Source: Nocardia testacea NBRC 100365 (GTDB lineage: Bacteria; Actinomycetota; Actinomycetes; Mycobacteriales; Mycobacteriaceae). Taken from it: DNA of 64,000 bases. The stretch is taken from the NCBI RefSeq assembly GCF_000308775.1, contig NZ_BAGJ01000165.1, forward strand, positions 22,088 through 86,087, in the 5' to 3' direction. Below are positions 24,628 to 32,163 of the stretch, one piece after another. Position 1 is the first letter of the stretch, and every line of letters begins with the position of its first letter. The notes beneath the pieces were generated by a model. The model did not search any database, was not told where the DNA came from, and worked only from the letters and a program-made list of their open reading frames with translations. A program made the translations under genes and the position numbers.

Positions 24628-25649
24628 CAGCGGCACACCTCCGTCTGCGAATCGCCACCGATCTGGGAGAACAGGCCCGGCGGCAGCAGAACTCCCCACA
24701 GCGAGACGTCCAGATTGCAGATATAGGCATTGCCGTAGGCACCGTAGCCGGTGAAGCGGGCCAGGCCGTTGAGTACGTTCGGCAGTTCGACCGCGGCCTG
24801 ATCCAGGGCGGCTCCGTTGAACAGCAGCAGTTCCACCGCGGTGGTCGCCTGGTCCTGGGCGGAGGCGATATCGGGTTTGACCGAGCCGATCAGCGCGGTC
24901 AGCGAATCGGTGGAGTACGCCACCTGATCGACCGAACTCTTCAGCGTCTCGCCCTCGGCATACAGCGCGTCCATCAGGCCTCTCGTCTGGGTGATCAGTG
25001 TCTCCAACTCCTGGCTGCGATTGGCCAGCCCGGCGATCACACTGCTGAGATTGGTGATCACCGCGCCGAGGATCTCGTCGCGCTGACCGAAGGTGTTCGC
25101 CAGTTCGGCCGCCTGGGTGATCAGGGCGCTCAGCGAGACACCGTCACCCTGAAGGGCCTGGATCAAGGTGTCCGACAGGGAATTGACCTGGTCGGGCTGG
25201 AGGACGCTGAACAGCGGTTCGAACCCGGACAGCAGCGCCGACACATCGAAGGACGGTTCGGTGCGCTCGACCGGGATATGCGAACCGGCCGGTATCTCGG
25301 CGCCTCTCTCCTGCCCCGGCAGCAGCGCGATATAGCGCTGGCCGATCAGGTTCTGGTACCGCACCAGCGCTTTGGTGGTATCGGTGAGCCGCTGCCTGGC
25401 CTCGACGCGCAGGACCAGCCGGGCCTTGTAATCGTCTTCGAATTCGATCGCGTCGACCCGGCCCACCCGCACCCCGGCCATGCGCACGTCGTCACCGACC
25501 CGCACCCCCATCACATCGGTGAAGGTGGCCGAATAGGTCTCGGTCTCCCCCGGCACCGACCGTTGCAGCGTGGACCAGATGGTGAACGTCAGCACGATCG
25601 CGACCACGGCGAAGATACTGAAACCGGCAATTGTCCGCGCCAGGCGCAT
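24627..25649 (-). CDS. mceB: MceB, mammalian-cell-entry family protein
   Basis: The 340-residue protein has an N-terminal membrane segment (FSIFAVVAIVLTFTIWSTL, about 10-28) and an MCE domain from about 38 (YSATFTDVMGVRVGDDVRMA, then GVRVGRVDAIEF). It ends in a helical region with the ICNLDVSLWG block seen in Mce proteins. The true start is ATG 25649, sharing a base with the mceA stop (TGATG). A much longer open frame upstream is a shadow of the mceA repeat region. Confidence 0.9.
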   Translation of the reverse strand: MRLARTIAGFSIFAVVAIVLTFTIWSTLQRSVPGETETYSATFTDVMGVRVGDDVRMAGVRVGRVDAIEFEDDYKARLVLRVEARQRLTDTTKALVRYQNLIGQRYIALLPGQERGAEIPAGSHIPVERTEPSFDVSALLSGFEPLFSVLQPDQVNSLSDTLIQALQGDGVSLSALITQAAELANTFGQRDEILGAVITNLSSVIAGLANRSQELETLITQTRGLMDALYAEGETLKSSVDQVAYSTDSLTALIGSVKPDIASAQDQATTAVELLLFNGAALDQAAVELPNVLNGLARFTGYGAYGNAYICNLDVSLWGVLLPPGLFSQIGGDSQTEVCR

Positions 25650-27187
25650 CAGGCCTCCCCGTCGGAGTAGACATCGATCGTGCCGCCCGCCAGCACGGGT
25701 GTGAGCAGCAGCAGTTCGGCCGCGGTGGGTTGTCTGCCGAGCAGCGCGGCGACGGCGGCGTGACCGCGCAACTGCGCGATCGGCGCCCCGGCAGGAGCCG
25801 GTTGGCCGGGCACCGCCGGTTGGCCGGGCACCGCCGGTTGGCCGGGCACCGCCGGTTGGCCGGGCACCGCCGGTTGGCCGGGCACCGCCGGTTGGCCGGG
25901 CACCGCCGGTTGGCCGGGCACCGGGCCGGTGGGAAACAGCGGCGTGGTGATCCCTGGGATGACGGGCAGACCGGGTAGCGCCGGGAGCCCGGGCAGCAGC
26001 GGCACGGCGGGAGCCTGCGCCGGCGCGGGTATCCCCGGAATCTGCGGTTGCGGTTTCGGTCCCGCCCCCTCGACCCAGCCGGGCAGCAGCGTCGGCGGAT
26101 ACTCCTGCGGCGGCGCGACCTGCGGCACCGAGGGACCGCCACAGCGCGGGCCGGCCATCTCGCCGTAGCGCGGGCAATCCTTCGCCGTGTACTGCTGGAA
26201 CGGCGTGAACGATACGTCCAGGCTCCAGCGCATCTGCCGTTGCGCACCCCAGCCGAACGCTCCCGAGAGCTTCCCCAGGGCCGCGTTGAGGTTGGCCACC
26301 GCGGTGGGGATCGCCTCCGGGTCCTGCGCCAGCGACCCGAAGAGCCCGTCGAGGCCGGGCACCAGATCCTTGGCCGCGTCGGGATTGCGGGCGAACAGCT
26401 CGTTCACCGAATCCACCGCGCCACCGGCATTGGCGAGCATGGTGATCAGGTTTTCCCGGCGTTCGGTGAGGGTGCGGGCGGTGGTCACCGATTCCGAGAG
26501 CACACCGACGAGTTCGGGCGCGGACTGGCTCAGTGCCGTGGTGGCCCGGCCCAGATCACCGAGTAGATCGCCGACCCCCTCGATATGCCGGACCTCGGTA
26601 ACCCATTTGTCCAACCGCTCGATCGTCGAACCGGGCGCCCGGGCGCCGGGGTCCAGCGCTTCGGAGAAGGTGGCCAGGACCCGGCCGAGCTTCTCCGGCT
26701 GGATATTGTCCAGCACGTTGCGCAGCACGGTGAGTGTCGTCTGCAACTGCACCGTGCCGGCGCTGGTGTCCTCCGGGATCTGCGCGCCCGCGGCCAGCCG
26801 GCCGGGCGCGGCACCGTTGTCCACGAGTTCGATTCCGGTGACACCGAACAGGTTGTTCGGGATCACCCGGGCGGTCACGGTATCGGGAATGGTCGGCGCG
26901 ATCCGGGGGTCCAGATCGATCCGGACCTGTTGCCGTTGTCCGGCGGCCACCACATCCACGGCGGTCACCGCGCCCACCACCATGCCCCGGAACTTCACAT
27001 CCGCACGTTCGGGCAAACCGTCACCGGTGCTGGTGAGCACGGCGTCGACCGGGACCCGGTCCTCGAACCGGCCGGTGTAGCGCAGGCCGAGTAGGCCCAG
27101 CAGCACCGCCACCAGCGTGATCATCGCCAGACCGGCCACCGTCATATGCCACGGGCGCGGCCCGCGGCCGCTGTGATCGATGAACAT
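25649..27187 (-). CDS. mceA: MceA, with C-terminal VPGQPA hexapeptide repeats
   Basis: The 512-residue protein has a transmembrane anchor at about 15-36, an MCE domain (VPVDAVLTSTGDGLPERADV through VVGAVTAVDVV, about 45-130), and a long helical region to about 335. The proline-rich tail then carries seven exact VPGQPA repeats. The tail is much longer than in standard MceA proteins, and its last 55 residues (IAQLRGHAAVAALLGRQPTA) return to helix-like sequence. It is the first of six mce genes and starts 7 nt after yrbEB. The proline-rich extension should be extracytoplasmic, possibly spanning the cell wall. Confidence 0.9.
   Translation of the reverse strand: MFIDHSGRGPRPWHMTVAGLAMITLVAVLLGLLGLRYTGRFEDRVPVDAVLTSTGDGLPERADVKFRGMVVGAVTAVDVVAAGQRQQVRIDLDPRIAPTIPDTVTARVIPNNLFGVTGIELVDNGAAPGRLAAGAQIPEDTSAGTVQLQTTLTVLRNVLDNIQPEKLGRVLATFSEALDPGARAPGSTIERLDKWVTEVRHIEGVGDLLGDLGRATTALSQSAPELVGVLSESVTTARTLTERRENLITMLANAGGAVDSVNELFARNPDAAKDLVPGLDGLFGSLAQDPEAIPTAVANLNAALGKLSGAFGWGAQRQMRWSLDVSFTPFQQYTAKDCPRYGEMAGPRCGGPSVPQVAPPQEYPPTLLPGWVEGAGPKPQPQIPGIPAPAQAPAVPLLPGLPALPGLPVIPGITTPLFPTGPVPGQPAVPGQPAVPGQPAVPGQPAVPGQPAVPGQPAVPGQPAPAGAPIAQLRGHAAVAALLGRQPTAAELLLLTPVLAGGTIDVYSDGEA
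25797..25922. repeat. seven perfect 18-bp tandem repeats within mceA
   Basis: The unit GCCGGTTGGCCGGGCACC (plus strand) is repeated seven times without a single mismatch and encodes VPGQPA on the minus strand. In-frame, identical units indicate recent expansion, and the copy number is probably variable between strains. Confidence 0.97.
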
Positions 27188-27194
27188 CGCCGCG

Positions 27195-28058
27195 TCACCC
27201 CGAAATCCGGAAGCCGGGGTCGATACCCCAGATGGCCAAGGTCAGGAAAAGGTTCGCGAACACCATCACGACGATCACCATCTTGATCGCCTGCCCGGCC
27301 GCCACTCCCACGCCTTCGGGCCCGCCGGTGGCGAAGAATCCGTAGTAACACTGGATATAGGTCGCCAGCAGGACGAACACCACGACCTTGAGGAGCGAGA
27401 AGAAGAGGTCCGGTCCGATGAGGAACTGGAAGAAGTAGTGGTCGTAGGTACCCGCCGAGGTACCGCCCAGCAGCAGCACCGACAGTTTCGTGGCCAGATA
27501 CGCGACCGCCAGTCCGACGCTGTACAGCGGGATGATGGTGACGGTGGCCGCGATCATCCGGGTACTCACCAGATACGGCAGGGGCCGGATGGCGATGGAT
27601 TCCAGCGCGTCGATCTCCTCGGCGATCCGCATGGACCCCAGCTGCGCGGTGAATCGGCAGCCAGCCTGGATCGCGAACGCGAGCGTGGCAAGAATCGGCG
27701 CTAACTCCCGGGTGGTCGCGAAGCCGGAGATGGCCCCGGTGAGCGGACCCATGGTCAGCAGGTTCAACGCGCTGAAGGCCTCCATTCCCACGGTGATCCC
27801 GCCGAAACCACACAGGATGATCACCACCCCGACCGTTCCGCCGCCCACGACGAGCGAGCCGTTGCCCCAGCCCACGTCGGCGGTCAGCCGCAGCACTTCC
27901 TTGCGATAGTGCTTCAGCACGAACGGAATCGCGACCAGCGCCTGCACGAAAGTGATGCCCTGGTGACCGAGACGGCGGTTGGCGGCGATGGGCACCGCCG
28001 CCGCCGAGGTCACCATCCGGACCGGTTTGAGCGCCGGTGGCGTGTACGGAGTGCCCAC
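27195..28058 (-). CDS. yrbEB: YrbEB, MCE transporter permease
   Basis: The 287-residue protein is an MlaE/YrbE-type ABC permease with about five membrane segments. Diagnostic blocks include MGPLTGAISGFATTRELAPI, AGCRFTAQLGSMRIAEEIDA and LESIAIRPLPYLVSTRMIAA. It pairs with YrbEA in the inner membrane to drive lipid movement through the Mce hexamer with a shared ATPase (MceG type) encoded elsewhere. The start is GTG at 28058, 1 nt after the yrbEA stop. Confidence 0.9.
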   Translation of the reverse strand: MGTPYTPPALKPVRMVTSAAAVPIAANRRLGHQGITFVQALVAIPFVLKHYRKEVLRLTADVGWGNGSLVVGGGTVGVVIILCGFGGITVGMEAFSALNLLTMGPLTGAISGFATTRELAPILATLAFAIQAGCRFTAQLGSMRIAEEIDALESIAIRPLPYLVSTRMIAATVTIIPLYSVGLAVAYLATKLSVLLLGGTSAGTYDHYFFQFLIGPDLFFSLLKVVVFVLLATYIQCYYGFFATGGPEGVGVAAGQAIKMVIVVMVFANLFLTLAIWGIDPGFRISG

Positions 28059-28059
28059 C

Positions 28060-28920
28060 TCAGATCACCTTCGTCGGGAAGACGGTGTTGTACACCTGCG
28101 TGATGATGATGTTGGTGGCGAACAGCATGAGCGCCGAGGAGACGACCGCCGAGTTCACCGCGTCGGCCACACCTCCGGGCCCGCCTTTGGCGTGTAATCC
28201 GATATCGCAGGCGATGATCGCGGTCAGCACCCCGAAGATCGCCGATTTCACCAGCGCCACCGCCATATCGTTGGCGACGGCGAACGAGGCGAACGAGCCG
28301 ATGAACGAGCCCGGCGTCCCCGACTGCGCGTAGACGTTGAACATATAGGCGGTCGCGAAACCGACGAACACGATGAACCCGCACAACAGCATGCTCACCA
28401 CCACGGCCGCCACCAGCCGTGGCGCCACGAGTCTGCGAACAGGGTTGACCCCCATCACCATCATGGCGTCGATCTCCTCGCGGATGGTGCGGGAACCGAG
28501 ATCGGCGCAGATGGCCGAACCCACCGCTCCCGCGATCATGAGCGAGGTGACCAGCGGCGCGCCCTGCCGGATGATGCCCAGGCCGGCCACGGCGCCGATG
28601 AAGGTGGTGGCGCCGACCTGGTTCACCAGCGCGCCGATCTGGATCGAGACCACCACCGCGATGGGCATGGCGACGAAGATGGTGGGCGCGGCGGACACAT
28701 TGGCCATGAACGCGCACTGTTTGGCGAACTCCTCGAACGGGAAGCGCCTCGACAGGATCGCTTTCACGGTCTCCACCACGGCCTCGCGCCCCAGGGTCAC
28801 CTGCCGGCCGAGGGTTTCCAGGGAACGCTGTGGATGCCGCCGCCACAGTCCTCTGAGGTCGTCGACCGCCTGCTCGAGGTCGGTGCCCTGCGCCGGCTGC
28901 TCCGGTCCGGTGGTCACCAT
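28060..28920 (-). CDS. yrbEA: YrbEA, MCE transporter permease
   Basis: The 286-residue MlaE-type permease has the family blocks IGAVAGLGIIRQGAPLVTSL, DLGSRTIREEIDAMMVMGVN and PVRRLVAPRLVA, with hydrophobic segments in between. The N-terminal 50 residues are cytoplasmic and charged. It overlaps the preceding small membrane gene by 7 nt (28914-28920) and is followed at once by yrbEB. No ATPase gene for the system is present in the window. Confidence 0.9.
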   Translation of the reverse strand: MVTTGPEQPAQGTDLEQAVDDLRGLWRRHPQRSLETLGRQVTLGREAVVETVKAILSRRFPFEEFAKQCAFMANVSAAPTIFVAMPIAVVVSIQIGALVNQVGATTFIGAVAGLGIIRQGAPLVTSLMIAGAVGSAICADLGSRTIREEIDAMMVMGVNPVRRLVAPRLVAAVVVSMLLCGFIVFVGFATAYMFNVYAQSGTPGSFIGSFASFAVANDMAVALVKSAIFGVLTAIIACDIGLHAKGGPGGVADAVNSAVVSSALMLFATNIIITQVYNTVFPTKVI

Positions 28921-29129
28921 GGCAGGCCCGGGCCGTTCGTCTCGAGGTCACCGGTCAGGTACTCCTGCAACAGCACGAACCCGGCGCCCACCACAGTGAA
29001 TCCCGCGGCGAGGACACAGAGCAGCGCGAGCCAGAGACCGAATCGCAGAATCGGATTCACCTTCATCCGCCCACCGAGGATCTTGACGACGATCACCAGG
29101 ATGTCGATGAGCCATACCAGCGTCATCAT
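28914..29129 (-). CDS. small membrane protein, mce operon
   Basis: The 71-residue protein reads MMTLVWLIDILVIVVKILGG and later FGLWLALLCVLAAGFTVVGA, which gives two predicted membrane helices and a short polar tail. Its ATG at 29129 shares a base with the stop of the preceding gene (TGATG), and its end overlaps yrbEA. Coupling to both neighbours makes it a genuine part of the operon. I know no named family. It might be an accessory subunit of the YrbE permease. Confidence 0.75.
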   Translation of the reverse strand: MMTLVWLIDILVIVVKILGGRMKVNPILRFGLWLALLCVLAAGFTVVGAGFVLLQEYLTGDLETNGPGLPW

Positions 29130-29353
29130 CAGGTCATCGTCACGTTCGCGAAGGTGAGCACGGGCCAGCACACGATGGAACCGAGGAACGAGATGATCAC
29201 GTCCAGACCGTGCATCTCACGCAGATGCGCTGTGTGCGTGAGTGTCCAGACGATCCCGATGAGCCCGTAGGGAATGCCGAGGATGATCAGGGTCCCGAGA
29301 AACTCGGACACCTTCATCTCGTAGCTGAACAGTCGATCCAGCCGCTTGAGCAT
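29129..29353 (-). CDS. small membrane protein, first gene of mce operon
   Basis: The 74-residue protein has two hydrophobic segments (FLGTLIILGIPYGLIGIVWT and VIISFLGSIVCWPVLTFANV) after a basic N-terminus MLKRLDRLFSYEMKV. It is the first gene of the mce operon; the promoter would lie in 29354-29629. Most mce operons begin directly with yrbEA, so this gene and the next are extras. Function is unknown. Confidence 0.75.
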   Translation of the reverse strand: MLKRLDRLFSYEMKVSEFLGTLIILGIPYGLIGIVWTLTHTAHLREMHGLDVIISFLGSIVCWPVLTFANVTMT

Positions 29354-29388
29354 AGTGCGTTCCTTCCTTGACCGGCCGCTGACGCACC

Positions 29389-29401
29389 CTCCCCGCGGGG
29401 G
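29389..29401. promoter_or_regulatory. GC palindrome shared with tandem-TetR upstream region (copy 2)
   Basis: This second copy of CTCCCCGCGGGGG begins 36 nt upstream of the first mce-operon start codon, a position suited to repression. Copy 1 is at 18005-18017, in front of the Mce3R-like regulator. Confidence 0.4.
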
Positions 29402-29629
29402 AACGTCTGAGACGGTCGGGTCGGACCGGTATGTTACGCAGAATTCCGTCCTCTACGGAAGCTTTTGAGGAAGATTCCCGATCCGGTAACGCCGCTCGAC
29501 ACCTGTTCTCGGCGTGTTTCACACCTCAGGCTATGAGACATAAGTTAGCGACTGTTCAGTGATACCAACTGACTGTCGGAAGAATTTGGAGTAACTTAGA
29601 ACACACTGGACACCCATGGAAGGACCCCC

Positions 29630-30562
29630 ATGACCGCCGCCGCACACTCCCGGCAAACCGACGCCGCACCCGCTTCGGGGCCGGCCGATCAGCCGCGGCT
29701 GACCACCGAGCAGACGCGCATCCGGATCGCCGCCACCCATCGTCCCTTCACCAAACGGCCGCTGAAACTCACCGATGCCCTGGACTTCTGGCAGTTCGCG
29801 GGCGCCGCCGCGAACGTCATCATGCAGATGGCGCGTCCCGGCGTCGGCTACGGCGTCGCCGAGAGCAAGGTGGAATCGGGTTCACTGATGAAGCGGCCGT
29901 GGAAACGCGCCCGCACCACCACCCAGTACCTGGCCGTGGCCATCCTCGGCGACGAGGAGGAGAAGAAGGCCTTCCGGGAAGCGGTGAACGGCGCCCATCG
30001 CCAGGTACGGTCCGCCCCGGGCGCCCCGGTGAAATACAACGCCTTCGACCGCGAACTCCAACTCTGGGTCGCGGCCTGCCTGTACATCGGCTTCGAGGAC
30101 ACCTACCAGCTGCTCGCCGGCCGGATGAGCCCCGAACAGAACGAGGCGTTCTACCGGTCTTCGTCCTCCCTGGGCACAACGCTGCAGGTCACCGAGGATA
30201 TGTGGCCGGCCACCCGGGCCGAATTCGACGACTACTGGAACACCGCCTGCGAACAGGCGGTACTCGACGACTTCGTCCGCTCCTACCTCGACGACCTGCT
30301 GAATCTGCGCATGATCCACTGGTATCTGCGCATACCCTTCCGCGGTCTGCTCCGATTCCTCACCATCGGATTCCTGAGTCCCTACTTCCGTGAGCAGATG
30401 CGGGTGGAATGGACCGACGCCGACCAGCGGCGATTCGAGAACCTCTTCCTCTTCGTCGGATTCGTGAACCGATTCATCCCCCGCTTCCTGCGGCACGGCG
30501 GAAGTCACGCCCTGATGGCCGACGTCCGCCGCCGCATCGCGAAGCAGAAGAACCTCATCTGA
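29630..30562 (+). CDS. MpaB/DUF2236 family oxygenase-like protein
   Basis: The 310-residue protein matches the MpaB/DUF2236 family (oxygenase MpaB, related to latex-clearing protein). Signs are AAANVIMQMARPGVGYGVAE near residue 60, then REAVNGAHRQVRS and FDRELQLWVAACLYIGFEDT, and LRIPFRGLLRFLTIGFLSPY. Some relatives bind heme b through a histidine, for which His in GAHRQV is a candidate. ATG at 29630 has AAGGA 5 nt upstream. It is divergent from the mce operon and shares a 276-nt AT-richer promoter region with it. Its role in lipid or steroid oxidation is unproven. Confidence 0.8.
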   Translation: MTAAAHSRQTDAAPASGPADQPRLTTEQTRIRIAATHRPFTKRPLKLTDALDFWQFAGAAANVIMQMARPGVGYGVAESKVESGSLMKRPWKRARTTTQYLAVAILGDEEEKKAFREAVNGAHRQVRSAPGAPVKYNAFDRELQLWVAACLYIGFEDTYQLLAGRMSPEQNEAFYRSSSSLGTTLQVTEDMWPATRAEFDDYWNTACEQAVLDDFVRSYLDDLLNLRMIHWYLRIPFRGLLRFLTIGFLSPYFREQMRVEWTDADQRRFENLFLFVGFVNRFIPRFLRHGGSHALMADVRRRIAKQKNLI

Positions 30563-30571
30563 CCACCCGCG

Positions 30572-31462
30572 TCATCGCGCGACGCGGGCGACCGCTCCGA
30601 TCTCCAGTGCCGTCCACACCGCGCCGTCGGGACCCAGGGTGATGCCGTGCGGTTCGGATGCCGGGGTGGGCAGGTCGTATTCGGTGATGGCGCCGGCGGG
30701 ATCGATCCGTCCGATCCGGTCGGCTCCCCATTCGGTGAACCAGCAGTCACCGGCCACCGACGCGGTGATGGCGTGGGGTTTCGCCGCGGGGTCGGGCAAC
30801 GGGAACATCGTCATCGCGCCACCGGGCTCGATGCGGCCGATCCGGCCCGCGGCGATATCGACGAACCAGACGGCGTCGGGTCCGCTGGTGATGCCCACGG
30901 GTGCGCCCGGGTCGGGTAGCGGGTAATGGGTGATGTTGCCGTCGAGATCGATCCGTCCGATGGCGTTGGCTCGGTTGAGGGTGAACCACAGTGCGCCGTC
31001 CGGACCGCGGGTGATCATGGACGGGAAGCCGCCCTGGACAGGGAGGTCGACGTGGGTGACCTGGCCGTCGGGGGTGATACGGCCGACGCGGTCGGTGTTC
31101 ATCTCGGTGAACCACATGGCCTCGTCCGGCCCGGCGCAGATCCCGAACGGGCCGTTGCCCTCCGATAGGCGGAACGCTGTCACGACCCCACCGGTGGTGA
31201 TACGCCCGATGTGATCGTCACCGGTTCGGGCGAACCACAGGGCGTCGTCCGCGCCCGCGGCGATGACGGTCGGCCGACATCCGGTAGGGCCCGCCGACCA
31301 GCGGTCGAGCACCCCGTCGACGGTCAGGCGCGCGATCTCGCCGCTGTGCACCAGCGTGATCCAGAGCGCGCCGTCGGCACCCGCGGTGATGCCGTAGGGC
31401 CCCGCCGCGGCGTCGGCCACCGAGAACTCCTGGACGACGCGACTTTCGGCATTCTGTGTCAT
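30572..31462 (-). CDS. vgb-like: virginiamycin B lyase (Vgb) homologue, seven-bladed propeller
   Basis: The 296-residue protein is built of repeated blades with the pattern GPDGALWFT...IGRIDLDG, about seven in all, as in streptogramin B lyase. The catalytic region is recognisable: KPHAITASVAGDCWFTEWGA and EPHGITLGPDGAVWTALEIG supply the His and Glu expected for metal binding and ring opening. Vgb linearises type B streptogramins by an elimination reaction without hydrolysis. The start ATG is at 31462. It converges on the MpaB-like gene. Chromosomal actinomycete homologues may have other substrates, so resistance is only a possibility. Confidence 0.82.
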   Translation of the reverse strand: MTQNAESRVVQEFSVADAAAGPYGITAGADGALWITLVHSGEIARLTVDGVLDRWSAGPTGCRPTVIAAGADDALWFARTGDDHIGRITTGGVVTAFRLSEGNGPFGICAGPDEAMWFTEMNTDRVGRITPDGQVTHVDLPVQGGFPSMITRGPDGALWFTLNRANAIGRIDLDGNITHYPLPDPGAPVGITSGPDAVWFVDIAAGRIGRIEPGGAMTMFPLPDPAAKPHAITASVAGDCWFTEWGADRIGRIDPAGAITEYDLPTPASEPHGITLGPDGAVWTALEIGAVARVAR

Positions 31463-32163
31463 CGATGGCCCTTTCCCGCACCGCCGGTCAGGCGCACGCC
31501 GACTTCGGTCCCCGGCACAAGCCGACACTGTGCCCACCGGAGCCGCCACCACGCAACTCTTTTTCGGCGCCGGATCCGGATCCTCTCGCACACCGCGACC
31601 GGGAGCTGCCCTGATCGACGGAGGCGCATCTGTACCACCGCGATCTGCGCCCCTGTCCTCGTCACGTCCACAAATGGAACGTTTCGTCCCGCCGGGCAGC
31701 CCACTACGTTCCCCAGGCCGACACCGGGCCCCATTGCTCGTCCGGGGCGCGGCCTGGCAGTTGCTGCCCGATGAGGGACGAAGAAGTTCACCTGGCCGAT
31801 GATCATCGCGGGGTTGGCCAGGGATTTGTCGTCGTAGTGCTCGGCGGCCCGGGCGTAGACCACGCCGGGTACCCGCTCGCCCCGCACCGCCGGCAGCAGG
31901 ACTGTTTCGACCAGGGCGAGTGCGGCACGTTCGAGTACGGCGAAGTAGGTGGCGTCGTCTGAATTCGCCACTGGACAACCCGCGAGAAGCGGGTGAGTCG
32001 TTCGGGTCGTTTCACACGGCGACGTTGGACAATCGCAGAAGCGGGCCTGCCTGGTCGTCCACCGGAAACGGAATGGGCGGCAGCAGCCGGTGTTCGATGC
32101 ACGATTCGCGAGGTCCGGGGCTCGGACGATTTCGTGCGAGCGAACACGGGAGGTGATGGCGGC
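31463..32163. other. 701-nt stretch between Vgb and sugar ABC importer without an intact gene
   Basis: Apart from the AhpD-type fragment at 31777-31971, no frame shows sustained coding character. The long antisense open frame here and into the ABC gene is a GC-driven shadow. The right end carries the ribosome binding site (GGGAGG) of the solute-binding protein. Confidence 0.6.
31777..31971 (-). pseudogene. fragment of a carboxymuconolactone decarboxylase/AhpD-type gene
   Basis: About 65 codons read VANSDDATYFAVLERAALAL, then VPGVVYARAAEHYDDKSLAN and AMIIGQVNFF, the typical C-terminal half of AhpD-like proteins (ERAALAL...VYARAAEHYD...LAN.AMIIG.IN). The CxxC active site and the N-terminal half are missing. 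The homology stops abruptly although the frame stays open. It sits in a 700-nt stretch with no intact gene. Confidence 0.6.

Noticed and set aside
24627..26177. 516-codon open frame covering mceB and the mceA repeat region
   Set aside because: The upstream half is the VPGQPA repeat DNA read in another frame. The mceB start with TGATG coupling at 25649 and its membrane anchor is clearly correct.
29596..29611. KstR-like site TAGAACACACTGGA in the mce/MpaB promoter
   Set aside because: The second half-site ACT differs from GTT at two positions.
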